From: Castellaniella sp034675905
GTDB taxonomy: Bacteria > Pseudomonadota > Gammaproteobacteria > Burkholderiales > Burkholderiaceae_B
Direction: 5' to 3'
NCBI RefSeq assembly: GCF_034675905.1
Contig: NZ_JAUCCV010000004.1
Location: 62,001-126,000, forward strand
Length of the DNA: 64,000 bases
Notes under the pieces: generated by a model
Told to the model about the DNA's origin: nothing
Databases searched by the model: none
Seen by the model: the letters and a program-made list of their open reading frames with translations, nothing else
Program-made: the position numbers and the translations under genes
In this document: positions 54,904 through 63,874 of the stretch, piece after piece
Numbering within the stretch: position 1 is the first letter of the stretch
Layout of the letters: every line of letters begins with the position of its first letter

Positions 54904-55746
54904 ATGTTCAACCCGGAATTCCCCCCCTACCTGTCCCTGACCGAACGCATCTGGCATTACGCGCTGCGCATCCTGTGCGCGCTGATCCTGCTGTTTCTGC
55001 TGCTGCCGGTCCTGGTCATCATCCCCCTGTCGTTCAACCAGGGATCGATGCTGCTCTATCCGATCGACGGCTTTTCCTTGCGCTGGTACACGGCCCTGTT
55101 CCAATCCGACGAATGGGCAAGAGCCACCACCAACAGCTTCATCGTGGCCCCCGCCGCTACGGTGCTGGCGACCGTGCTGGGGACGCTGGCGGCAGCCGGC
55201 CTGCATCGCACGCAATTTCGCGGCAAGGGCTTGTTGATGTCGATTCTGATTTCACCCATGATCGTGCCGCTGGTCGTCACCGGCCTGGGCATCTATCTGT
55301 TTTTCGCCCCCTATGGGCTGGTCAACAGCTACACCGGCCTGATTCTGGCGCTGGCGGCGATCGGCGCACCCTTTGTGGTGACCACGGTATCCGCCACGCT
55401 ACAGGGCTTCGACCCCAATCTGCTGCGCGCCAGCTACAGCCTGGGGGCCGGTCCCATCCGCACGTTCTTTCGCGTCACGCTGCCCATCATCGCCCCCGGC
55501 GTGATCGCCGGCGCCTTGTTTGCCTTTGCCACGGCTTTCGATGAAATCGTGATCACGCTGTTCCTGGCCGGCCCCGAGCAAGTCACGCTGCCGCGCCAGA
55601 TGTTCACCGGCATCCGCGAAAACATCAGTCCCATCATCGCGGCGGTGGCAACCATCCTGATTCTGTTCTCAACCACCCTGCTGCTGGTGCTGGAATGGCT
55701 GCGCGGCCGGGCTGCTGCCAAAATGACTCAGGCGACCCCTCAATAA
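54904..55746 (+). CDS. ABC transporter permease (PotC-like)
   Basis: A 280-residue permease with six membrane helices. It shows the N-terminal LLPVLVIIPLSFNQGSMLLYPIDGFSLRWYTALF, the PotC signature, and the coupling loop DPNLLRASYSLGAGPIRTFFRVTLP. It forms the channel with the preceding gene and ends the gabT-transporter cluster. The 36 bases to the convergent trpS end show no clear terminator. Confidence 0.92.
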   Translation: MFNPEFPPYLSLTERIWHYALRILCALILLFLLLPVLVIIPLSFNQGSMLLYPIDGFSLRWYTALFQSDEWARATTNSFIVAPAATVLATVLGTLAAAGLHRTQFRGKGLLMSILISPMIVPLVVTGLGIYLFFAPYGLVNSYTGLILALAAIGAPFVVTTVSATLQGFDPNLLRASYSLGAGPIRTFFRVTLPIIAPGVIAGALFAFATAFDEIVITLFLAGPEQVTLPRQMFTGIRENISPIIAAVATILILFSTTLLLVLEWLRGRAAAKMTQATPQ

Positions 55747-55781
55747 CCGGAGCCGCCTGATAGGCACAGCCACAATATTGC

Positions 55782-57131
55782 CTAGAGTTGCGCCAGCGCC
55801 TGCCGGATCTGTTCCAGCTGCGCCGCCGGGCAACGCGCCCAGCATCGGCCATCGGATTCCAAACTGACCAGCCCCTGGGCATCGATCGGCATCACCGACA
55901 GATCCGCCTGGGCCAGCTGGCGGCCAAGCTGATTGAGCAACTTGGGATCCTCGAAGGGTTCGGACAGCAGCAGTTCAACACCATCGGCGGCAAACAGGCG
56001 CTGCCGGAAAAAACCATTCTCATCCCTGAAAGATGCCAACCGCGCCTTGTCAGCCTTGCCGGCACCGCTGGCTTTTTTAGCGCTGGGCGCCACGGCCGGC
56101 TGGCGCAGACCGACGGCCTCGCGCAAGCGATCCATCAAAGGCAGCGCCACGCGCCGCGCCTTGCTGGCGCCGGTCTGCAGAACGTCCTCGATGCGCTCGG
56201 GGTGCGCCATCAAGTCGGCGTACTGCGCCCGCATGGGGCCGATCTGAGCTTCAATCTGTTCGCACAGCGCCTGTTTGGCGTCCCCCCAGGCCAGCCCGCC
56301 TTCCAGGGCTGCGCGGAAATCGGCCGCCTGTGGATGACTGGAAAACGCCCGGTACAGCGTATACAGGGGCGAGCCCTCGGCATCCTTGGGTTCGCCCGGC
56401 AGCCGCGAATCCGTCACGATCTGCGCGACGGCAGCCTTCAGGGCCTTGGCGCCACCCTCGAACAGCGGGATCGTATTGTTGTAGCTCTTGGACATCTTGC
56501 GTCCGTCCAGGCCGGGCAGCGTGGCGACATCTTCGTCAATCTGGACTTCGGGCAGGATGAACAGGTCCTTGCCCCGGCCATACAGGTGATTGAAGCGCTG
56601 GGCGATATCGCGCGCCATTTCCAGATGCTGGATCTGATCGCGCCCCACCGGCACCCGATGCGCATTGAACATCAGGATGTCGGCGGCCATCAGCACAGGA
56701 TAGGAAAACAGACCCATGGTGATGCCATCATCCGGATCGACGCCCTTGAGTCCGTTGGCGTCGACCGATGCCTTGTAGGCATGCGCCCGGTTCATCAAGC
56801 CTTTGGCGGTCACGCAGGTCAGCATCCAGCAGAGTTCCGGGATTTCCGGCACATCCGACTGGCGGTAAAACGTCACCCGGTCCGTATCCAGGCCGGCGGC
56901 GATCCAGGTGGCGGCGATTTCCATGCGCGACTGCGCCACGCGGGCGGGATCGGCGCACTTGATCAAGGCATGGAAATCCGCCAGAAAGAAAAAGGCGTCC
57001 ACGCCCGGTTCGATGCTGGACTGGATGGCCGGGCGGATAGCCCCGGCATAATTGCCCAGATGAGGGGTGCCGGACGTGGTGATGCCGGTCAGAACCCGGC
57101 TGGTCGCCGGCGCATTCACGGAAGAATTCAT
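55782..57131 (-). CDS. trpS: Tryptophan--tRNA ligase with C-terminal extension
   Basis: A 449-residue class I synthetase. The HIGH-like box is TPHLGNY near residue 25 and the KMSKS loop GRKMSKSYNNT near 225. Beyond the usual length of about 335 it carries a 100-residue extension that starts with an Ala/Lys linker (APSAKKASGAGKADKAR) and ends in a folded-looking domain (FRDENGFFRQRLFAADGVELLLSEPF). Such extensions recur in some betaproteobacteria. The ATG at 57131 has CAGG seven bases before it; an ATG two codons earlier is too close to it. Confidence 0.94.
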   Translation of the reverse strand: MNSSVNAPATSRVLTGITTSGTPHLGNYAGAIRPAIQSSIEPGVDAFFFLADFHALIKCADPARVAQSRMEIAATWIAAGLDTDRVTFYRQSDVPEIPELCWMLTCVTAKGLMNRAHAYKASVDANGLKGVDPDDGITMGLFSYPVLMAADILMFNAHRVPVGRDQIQHLEMARDIAQRFNHLYGRGKDLFILPEVQIDEDVATLPGLDGRKMSKSYNNTIPLFEGGAKALKAAVAQIVTDSRLPGEPKDAEGSPLYTLYRAFSSHPQAADFRAALEGGLAWGDAKQALCEQIEAQIGPMRAQYADLMAHPERIEDVLQTGASKARRVALPLMDRLREAVGLRQPAVAPSAKKASGAGKADKARLASFRDENGFFRQRLFAADGVELLLSEPFEDPKLLNQLGRQLAQADLSVMPIDAQGLVSLESDGRCWARCPAAQLEQIRQALAQL

Positions 57132-57175
57132 CTGCATGCCTGATATTCGGATGGAAGGATGCCCGGCCGGGGGCC

Positions 57176-58267
57176 TTACAGCACCACAGCCGCCCGACGG
57201 GTCTCTGCCAGGTATTCCCGCGACTGCATCTCCATCAGCCGGGACACCGTGCGGGTAAACTCATTGGACATCGGACCCTGAGTATAAAGTTCATCGGCCG
57301 GACACTGGGCCGACAGGATCAATTTCACCTTGTGGTCGTACAGCACATCCACCAGCCACGTGAAGCGCCGCGCCTCGGATGCCTGACGCGGCGCCATGCG
57401 CGGCACGTCCGACACGATGATCGTCTGGAAACGATCCGCCAGATCCAGATAATCGTTTTGCGAACGCGGCGTGCCGCACAGGGCCATGAAATCGAACCAG
57501 ACCACGGCCCCGGCCAGGGCCACGGCCTGGATTTCACGGTTCTCGATCAGCAGCACCGGCTTTTGTTCGGCCGTATCGGCCAATCGTTCAAACGCGGAAC
57601 GCAGCTCGTCATACGTGGCGGCTACGATGGGTGTGATGTAGCTGCGCAATTGCGCCAGAGTGCGGCGGCGGTAATCCACCCCCGCATCCACATTCAGGAT
57701 GTCCATTTTTTCCTGGATCAAGGCGATCGCCGGCAAAATCCGGTCACGATGCAGGCCATCGGGATACAGGGTGGACGGTTCGTAGTTCGACGTCATCACG
57801 AACGATGTCCCGTATTCGAACAACCGCAGCAACAGCCGGTACAGGATCATGGCATCGGCCACGTCAGAGACGTGGAATTCGTCGAAGCAGATCAGGCGAT
57901 AGCGCTTGGCGATATTCCGGGCGACATGGTCCAGGGGGTCGGACTCGCCGCTGACGGCACGGATCTCCCGATGCACGCCGCGCATGAATTCATGGAAGTG
58001 CAGACGGACCTTGCGCTTGACGGGTACCGTCAGATAAAAAGCGTCCATCAGAAAGCTCTTGCCGCGCCCGACCCCGCCCCACAGATACACGCCCTGGGGC
58101 ACATCCGGGTGCAGAAAGAGTTTCTTCAATCGGCTGGATCGCTGCCGCTTGAATTCGATCCAGTCGTCATAGTATTGCTGCAAGCGCACGACGGCTGCGT
58201 GCTGGGCTTCGTCTGCGACGAAGCCCCGTTCACGCAGCGCCTGCGCGTAATACGCGCTGACATCCAT
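57176..58267 (-). CDS. zapE: Cell division ATPase ZapE (AFG1 family)
   Basis: A 363-residue AAA-type ATPase. It has Walker A LWGGVGRGKSFLMDAFY, FHEFMRGVHREI, Walker B LICFDEFHVSDVADAMIL and the family motif TSNYEPSTLYPDGLHRDRILPAI. ZapE acts at the Z-ring during constriction under low-oxygen or heat stress in E. coli. It begins seven bases after the lpdA stop codon, so it may be transcribed from the odh operon. Confidence 0.94.
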   Translation of the reverse strand: MDVSAYYAQALRERGFVADEAQHAAVVRLQQYYDDWIEFKRQRSSRLKKLFLHPDVPQGVYLWGGVGRGKSFLMDAFYLTVPVKRKVRLHFHEFMRGVHREIRAVSGESDPLDHVARNIAKRYRLICFDEFHVSDVADAMILYRLLLRLFEYGTSFVMTSNYEPSTLYPDGLHRDRILPAIALIQEKMDILNVDAGVDYRRRTLAQLRSYITPIVAATYDELRSAFERLADTAEQKPVLLIENREIQAVALAGAVVWFDFMALCGTPRSQNDYLDLADRFQTIIVSDVPRMAPRQASEARRFTWLVDVLYDHKVKLILSAQCPADELYTQGPMSNEFTRTVSRLMEMQSREYLAETRRAAVVL

Positions 58268-58274
58268 CGAACGA

Positions 58275-59702
58275 CTACAGATTCAGCGTGCGCTTGTCCA
58301 CCGCCAAAGCGGCTTCCTTGACGGCTTCGGACAGCGTCGGGTGCGCATGGCAGATCCGGGCGATGTCTTCGGCAGCGCCGCGGAATTCCATGATGGTGAC
58401 GGCTTCGGCGATCAGTTCGGAGGCCATCGGGCCGACGATATGCACGCCCAGGACCTCGTCGGTCTTGGCGTCGGCCAGGATCTTGACGAAGCCGGTCGTA
58501 TCGCCCAGCGCACGCGCGCGGCCATTGGCCATAAAGGGGAAAGATCCGGCCTTGTAGTCGCGGCCTTCGGCCTTCAGAGCCTGCTCGGTCTTACCGACCC
58601 AGGCGACTTCAGGCGAGGTGTAGATCACCCAAGGAATGGTGTCGAAATTGACATGCCCGTGCTGACCGGCGATGCGTTCCGCCACGGCCACGCCTTCTTC
58701 TTCAGCCTTGTGCGCCAGCATCGGGCCGCGCACCACGTCGCCCACCGCCCAGACATTGGCCAGATTGCTGCGGCAATCCTCGTCGACGACCACAAAGCCG
58801 CGCTCATCCAGCTTCAGACCCACGACATCCGCGCCCAGGCCTTGGGTATTGGGCACCCGGCCGATGGAGACGATCAGCTGATTGACGGAGAGCTTCTGTT
58901 CGGCGCCCGCGGCATCCGTGTACTGGATGTTGACGCCCTTGCCGGAGGCCTTGACCTCGCCGATGCGCACGCCGGTCTGGATGTCCAGACCCTGCTTGTT
59001 CAAGGCCTTCTGGGCTTCCTTGGCCACATCGCGGTCCACCGCGCCCAGGAAATCGGGCATGGCTTCCAGGATGGTGACTTCGGAACCCAGGCGACGCCAG
59101 ACGCTGCCCATTTCCAGGCCGATCACCCCGGCGCCGATGATGCCCAGTTTTTTGGGCACGGCCGGGATGCGCAAGGCGCCGTCATTGGACAGGACATGTT
59201 CCTCGTCGAACGGCAGGCCCGGCAATTCGCGGGCGCTGGACCCGGTGGCCACGATGACGTGACGGCCTTCCAGGTCTTCTTCGGTTTTGCCGGCCACCTT
59301 GACGGACCAGCCGAAATCGGTCTTGGCCGCCAGCGAGCCGGTGCCGTGGAAAAAGGACACCTTGTTCTTTTTGAACAGGTACAGGATGCCTTCGTTGTTC
59401 TGCTTGACCACCGTATCCTTGCGACCGACCAGCTTGGCCAGGTCCAGGCTGACGCCCTTGGCCGTGATGCCGTGATCTGCAAAATGATGGTTCAGTTGTT
59501 CGTAGTGTTCGGACGACTGCAGCAACGCCTTGGACGGAATGCAGCCCACATTGGTGCAGGTGCCGCCAGGGGCGGGTTTACCGGCGGCGTTGGACCAGGC
59601 GTCCACGCACGCCACGGCCAGGCCCAGCTGGGCCGCGCGAATAGCGGCGATATAGCCACCAGGGCCGGCGCCGATCACGATTACATCAAATTGTTTTGCC
59701 AT
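58275..59702 (-). CDS. lpdA: Dihydrolipoyl dehydrogenase (E3) of 2-oxoglutarate dehydrogenase
   Basis: A 475-residue flavoprotein. The FAD site is VIVIGAGPGGYIAAIRAAQLG, the redox disulfide CTNVGCIPSKALL, the NAD site LGIIGAGVIGLEMGSVWRRLG and the catalytic His-Glu pair HAHPTLSEA. It reoxidises dihydrolipoyl groups of E2. Position after odhB assigns it to the 2-oxoglutarate complex, though it may serve others. A UUCG-capped hairpin lies between odhB and this gene. Confidence 0.96.
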   Translation of the reverse strand: MAKQFDVIVIGAGPGGYIAAIRAAQLGLAVACVDAWSNAAGKPAPGGTCTNVGCIPSKALLQSSEHYEQLNHHFADHGITAKGVSLDLAKLVGRKDTVVKQNNEGILYLFKKNKVSFFHGTGSLAAKTDFGWSVKVAGKTEEDLEGRHVIVATGSSARELPGLPFDEEHVLSNDGALRIPAVPKKLGIIGAGVIGLEMGSVWRRLGSEVTILEAMPDFLGAVDRDVAKEAQKALNKQGLDIQTGVRIGEVKASGKGVNIQYTDAAGAEQKLSVNQLIVSIGRVPNTQGLGADVVGLKLDERGFVVVDEDCRSNLANVWAVGDVVRGPMLAHKAEEEGVAVAERIAGQHGHVNFDTIPWVIYTSPEVAWVGKTEQALKAEGRDYKAGSFPFMANGRARALGDTTGFVKILADAKTDEVLGVHIVGPMASELIAEAVTIMEFRGAAEDIARICHAHPTLSEAVKEAALAVDKRTLNL

Positions 59703-59719
59703 GCTTTTCTCTCAAAACG

Positions 59720-59739
59720 ACGCACCCCGAAGGGTGCGT
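59720..59739 (-). promoter_or_regulatory. UUCG tetraloop hairpin between odhB and lpdA
   Basis: Read on the minus (transcribed) strand: ACGCACCC, loop TTCG, GGGTGCGT, a perfect 8-bp stem closed by the very stable C(UUCG)G loop, then CGTTTTGAG. It begins about 25 bases after the odhB stop and ends 17 bases before the lpdA ATG. It could be a partial terminator or a block to 3' exonucleases that sets the E2:E3 ratio. Confidence 0.6.
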
Positions 59740-59763
59740 ACTGGATACCATCGAAACCGCTGA

Positions 59764-60957
59764 TCAGACGCTCAGCAACAGGCGCTGCGGATCTTCCAGG
59801 GCTTCTTTCATCGCAACCAGGGCCAACACGGCTTCGCGGCCGTCGATGATGCGGTGGTCATAGGATAGCGCCAGATAGTTCATCGGACGGATCACGACCT
59901 GGCCGTTTTCAGCCACCGGGCGATCCTTGGTGGCGTGAATGCCCAGGATAGCCGACTGCGGCGGATTGATGATCGGGGTGGACAGCATCGAGCCGAACAC
60001 GCCGCCGTTGGAGATCGAGAACGTCCCGCCGGTCAGCTCATCCAGAGTCAGCTTGCCGTCCTGGGCGCGGCGACCGAAATCGGCGATCTGTTTTTCGATG
60101 TCGGCCAGCGACAGCTGGTCGGCATTGCGCAAGATCGGCACCACCAGGCCGCGCGGGCTGCCCACGGCCACACCGATGTCGAAATAACCGTGGTAGATGA
60201 TGTCCTTGCCATCCACCGAGGCGTTGACGACCGGGTAGCGCTTGAGCGCCGCCACGGCGGCCTTGACGAAGAAGGACGTGAAGCCCAGCTTGACGCCGTG
60301 TTCCTTCTCGAAGGCTTCTTTGTATTTCTTGCGCAGGTCCATGATGGCCTGCATATTGACCTCGTTGAAGGTCGTCAGGATGGCGTTTTCAGTCTGCGAC
60401 TGGATCAGGCGTTCGGCCACGCGGGCGCGCAGGCGGCTCATGGGCACGCGCTGTTCCGGACGACCGTCCAGGCTGACCGGCACCGGGGCCGCCGGCGTCG
60501 CAGGCGCAGGCGCCGCTGCCGCGTTCAGTGCATCACCCTTGGTGACACGACCGGCACGACCGGTGCCTTCGACCGTGGCGGGATCAATGCCCTTTTCGGA
60601 CAGGATCTTGCCCGCAGCCGGCGATGCGGCCGAGGACTTGGCCGCAGGCGCAGCAGCAACCGGCGCAGCGGCAGCGGGGGCGGCTTCGACCTTGGCGGCA
60701 GCCGGTGCAGCCTTGGCAGCCGTATCGATACGCGCCAGGACTTCGCCCGAGGTCACGGTGCTGCCGTCGCCCTTGACGATCTCGGACAACACGCCCGAGG
60801 CAGGGGCCGGCACTTCCAGGACGACCTTATCGGTTTCGACTTCAATCAGGATCTCGTCGGCTTCGACGGCTTCGCCAGGCTGTTTTTTCCAGTTCAGCAA
60901 GGTGGCTTCGGAAATGGATTCGGAAAGCTGGGGAACGAGAACTTCGGTAATGGCCAT
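59764..60957 (-). CDS. odhB: Dihydrolipoyllysine-residue succinyltransferase (E2)
   Basis: A 397-residue E2 subunit. The N-terminal lipoyl domain has the lipoylated Lys in EVETDKVVLEVPAP (near residue 44). An Ala-rich linker (about 80-115), the E1/E3-binding domain (KILSEKGIDPATVEGTGRAGRVTKGD) and a second Ala/Pro linker follow. The catalytic domain contains the active His and Asp in LSYDHRIIDGREAVL. It transfers succinyl groups to CoA and forms the complex core. It follows odhA by 37 bases. Also known as sucB. Confidence 0.96.
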   Translation of the reverse strand: MAITEVLVPQLSESISEATLLNWKKQPGEAVEADEILIEVETDKVVLEVPAPASGVLSEIVKGDGSTVTSGEVLARIDTAAKAAPAAAKVEAAPAAAAPVAAAPAAKSSAASPAAGKILSEKGIDPATVEGTGRAGRVTKGDALNAAAAPAPATPAAPVPVSLDGRPEQRVPMSRLRARVAERLIQSQTENAILTTFNEVNMQAIMDLRKKYKEAFEKEHGVKLGFTSFFVKAAVAALKRYPVVNASVDGKDIIYHGYFDIGVAVGSPRGLVVPILRNADQLSLADIEKQIADFGRRAQDGKLTLDELTGGTFSISNGGVFGSMLSTPIINPPQSAILGIHATKDRPVAENGQVVIRPMNYLALSYDHRIIDGREAVLALVAMKEALEDPQRLLLSV

Positions 60958-60994
60958 AATATTTTCCGGTATATCTGTCTTTGAGTTTGTCGGT

Positions 60995-63874
60995 TTATTT
61001 GATCAGCGAAAAGCTTTTCAACTTAGGGGCGAAGGCTTGCTCGATCAGGGCGCGCTGCTGTTCCTGATGCTTTGCCATATAGCCCACTGCCGGCGACGCC
61101 GAGGCCTGACGGCCGGCATAGCCCAGTTTCTGGCCATCGTTCATGTTTTCGTACAGGTGATGCTGCACGTAGAACCATGGCCCCTGATTCTGGGGTTCGT
61201 CCTGCACCCAGACAAGTTCCTTTGCGTTTTCGTATTTCTGCAGTTCAGTCTGGAAGGACTTGTGCGCAAAGGGGTACAGCTGCTCGATACGCAGGATGGC
61301 CACGTCCTTGCGGCCTTGTTCATCACGCGCATGGACCAGATCGTAGTAGACCCTGCCGGAACACACCAGCACGCGCTGGACGTCCGCCGGCACGATATCG
61401 GCATTGGCCTCGCCCATCACCGGCTGGAAAGTGCCGGTCGCCAGATCGTCCAGGGAAGACGTTGCGCTCTTGTTGCGCAACAGCGATTTGGGCGTGAGGA
61501 TGACCAGCGGCTTGCGGAATTGGCGGATCATCTGGCGGCGCAGCACGTGGAAGATCTGCGCCCCGTTGGTGGGCTGCACGACCTGCATATTGTTGTCGGC
61601 GCACAGCTGCAGGAAGCGTTCGATCCGGGCGGACGAGTGTTCCGGCCCCTGGCCTTCGTAGCCATGCGGCAACATCAGCACCAGACCGCAGGCGCGGCCC
61701 CATTTGGCTTCGCCCGACGCGATGAATTGGTCGATGACGACCTGCGCCCCGTTGGCGAAGTCGCCGAACTGGGCTTCCCAGATGGTCAGGATATTGGGTT
61801 CCGCCGTAGCGTAGCCGTATTCGAAGCCCAGCACGGCGGCTTCGGACAGCACCGAGTCGATGACCGTGAAAGGCGCCTGCCCGTCCGAGACATTTTGCAG
61901 CGGAATATAGGAACCCGCATCCCAGCGTTCGCGCTTTTGATCATGCAGCACGGCGTGGCGGTGCGTAAACGTGCCGCGCCCGGAATCCTGACCCGTGATA
62001 CGGATGGCATAACCATTGGCCACCAGCGTGGCAAAGGCCAGGTGTTCGCCCATGCCCCAATCGATCGGGTGTTCGCCGCGCGCCATCGCCAGACGGTCAT
62101 TCAGCAGCTTGTTCACCAAGGGGTGGACCGTGAAGCCTTCGGGCACTTGGGTCAGCTTTTCACCGATGCGGGTCAATTCAGCCAGCGGCACGCCGGTATC
62201 GGCATGATCGGTCCATTTGGCGCCCAGGAAAGGCGACCAGTCGGTGGCGTATTTGTTTTTGTAGTCAGTCAGGACGGGTTCGACCGTGCGCTGGCCGTCT
62301 TCCATCAGCTGGCGGTAATCCTTGACCATCTGGTCGGGCTCGCCCTCGGCCAGGGCGCCTTGGGCCACCAAGCGATCCGCGTACAGCTTGCGGGTGCCCG
62401 GATGGGTGCCGATGCTCTTGTACATCAGCGGCTGCGTCAAGGACGGGGTGTCCTGTTCGTTGTGGCCCAATTTGCGGAAGCAGACGATGTCCACCACCAC
62501 ATCATGGCCGAACTGCTGGCGGTAATCCAGCGCCAGTTTCGTGGCGAAGACCACGGCTTCGGGATCGTCGCCGTTGACGTGAAAGACCGGGGCTTCGATC
62601 ATCTTGACCACGTCCGAGCAATACAGCGTGGAACGCGTATCGCGCGGATCGGAAGTCGTGAAGCCGATCTGGTTGTTGATGACGATGTGCAGCGTGCCGC
62701 CGGTGCCGTAACCGCGCGTCTGCGCCAGGTTCAGGGTTTCCATGACCACGCCCTGACCGGCAAAGGCCGCGTCGCCATGCACCAGCACGGGCAGCACCTG
62801 GTCGCCACGCTCGTCGGCGCGACGGTCCTGACGGGCGCGCACACTGCCTTCGACCACGGGATTGACGATTTCCAGGTGCGAGGGGTTGAATGCCAGCGAC
62901 AAATGCAGCGGGCCGCCGCGCGTCGAGAGGTCGCTGGAAAAGCCGTTGTGGTATTTGACGTCGCCGTCGCTCAGGGCCTGGCTGTGCTTGCCTTCGAATT
63001 CGGCAAACAGGTCGCCGGGCATCTTGCCCATGATGTTGACCAGCAGGTTCAGGCGACCTCGGTGCGCCATGCCGACCACGATTTCCTGCACGCCGTTTTC
63101 ACCGGCATGGTTGACGACCTCGTCCATGGAGGCGATGAAGCTTTCGCCGCCTTCCAGGGAGAAGCGTTTCTGACCCACGTATTTGGTATGCAGGAAGCGT
63201 TCCAGGCCTTCGGCCTCGGTGACTTGCTGCAGGATGTTGCGTTTTTGCTCGACCGTGAATTCCGGCACGCCCAGGGTGGATTCCAGACGTTCCTGGATCC
63301 AGCGTTTCACGGCCGGATCGGAAATGTGCATGAATTCCACGCCGATGTTGCGGCAATAGGTATCCTGCAAGGCCTTCAGGATGTCCCGCATGGTCATCGT
63401 GTCGGCTTTGGTGAAATAGGTATTCGTCGCCGAATAGATCTGATCCAGGTCGGCTTCGGACAGGCCGTAGAAGGTCGGGTCCAGTTCCGGAATGGCCGGA
63501 CGGTCGCGGCGCTTCAGCGGATCGAGCTGGGCGATGCGGGAACCCAGCGAGCGATACGCCGCAATGATGGACTGGACATAGACCTGTTTGCCGGCGATGG
63601 CCAAGGCCTGATCGGACGCCTGGGCGGGCCGCACCTGAAAGGCGTTTTCGCGCGCCCGCAGGGCAAAGGAGGCAACGATGGGGGCATGGGCTTGATCGCG
63701 GGTCGCTTCGCGGCCATCTGCCGCGGGCTGGTGTTGCAGCTGATCAAAGTAGCTGCGCCACTGATCTGGAATGGAACCCGGATTATCGAGATAATCTTCG
63801 TAGAGTTCTTCTACGTAAGGCGCATTGGCGCCGAAAAGATAGGAATTAGACTGGAGTTCTTGTTCCGTGGACAT
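60995..63874 (-). CDS. odhA: 2-oxoglutarate dehydrogenase E1 component
   Basis: A 959-residue thiamine-diphosphate enzyme that decarboxylates 2-oxoglutarate in the TCA cycle. It begins STEQELQSNSYLFGANAPYVEELYEDYL, the peptide that binds E2. It has GMAHRGRLNLLVNIMGK and SDPRDTRSTLYCSDVVKM, and ends with a folded transketolase domain (HSSARIERFLQLCADNNM). The ATG at 63874 is chosen over a GTG four codons upstream because the GTG overlaps the AGGTGAAG Shine-Dalgarno region. First gene of odhA-odhB-lpdA. Also known as sucA. Confidence 0.96.
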   Translation of the reverse strand: MSTEQELQSNSYLFGANAPYVEELYEDYLDNPGSIPDQWRSYFDQLQHQPAADGREATRDQAHAPIVASFALRARENAFQVRPAQASDQALAIAGKQVYVQSIIAAYRSLGSRIAQLDPLKRRDRPAIPELDPTFYGLSEADLDQIYSATNTYFTKADTMTMRDILKALQDTYCRNIGVEFMHISDPAVKRWIQERLESTLGVPEFTVEQKRNILQQVTEAEGLERFLHTKYVGQKRFSLEGGESFIASMDEVVNHAGENGVQEIVVGMAHRGRLNLLVNIMGKMPGDLFAEFEGKHSQALSDGDVKYHNGFSSDLSTRGGPLHLSLAFNPSHLEIVNPVVEGSVRARQDRRADERGDQVLPVLVHGDAAFAGQGVVMETLNLAQTRGYGTGGTLHIVINNQIGFTTSDPRDTRSTLYCSDVVKMIEAPVFHVNGDDPEAVVFATKLALDYRQQFGHDVVVDIVCFRKLGHNEQDTPSLTQPLMYKSIGTHPGTRKLYADRLVAQGALAEGEPDQMVKDYRQLMEDGQRTVEPVLTDYKNKYATDWSPFLGAKWTDHADTGVPLAELTRIGEKLTQVPEGFTVHPLVNKLLNDRLAMARGEHPIDWGMGEHLAFATLVANGYAIRITGQDSGRGTFTHRHAVLHDQKRERWDAGSYIPLQNVSDGQAPFTVIDSVLSEAAVLGFEYGYATAEPNILTIWEAQFGDFANGAQVVIDQFIASGEAKWGRACGLVLMLPHGYEGQGPEHSSARIERFLQLCADNNMQVVQPTNGAQIFHVLRRQMIRQFRKPLVILTPKSLLRNKSATSSLDDLATGTFQPVMGEANADIVPADVQRVLVCSGRVYYDLVHARDEQGRKDVAILRIEQLYPFAHKSFQTELQKYENAKELVWVQDEPQNQGPWFYVQHHLYENMNDGQKLGYAGRQASASPAVGYMAKHQEQQRALIEQAFAPKLKSFSLIK

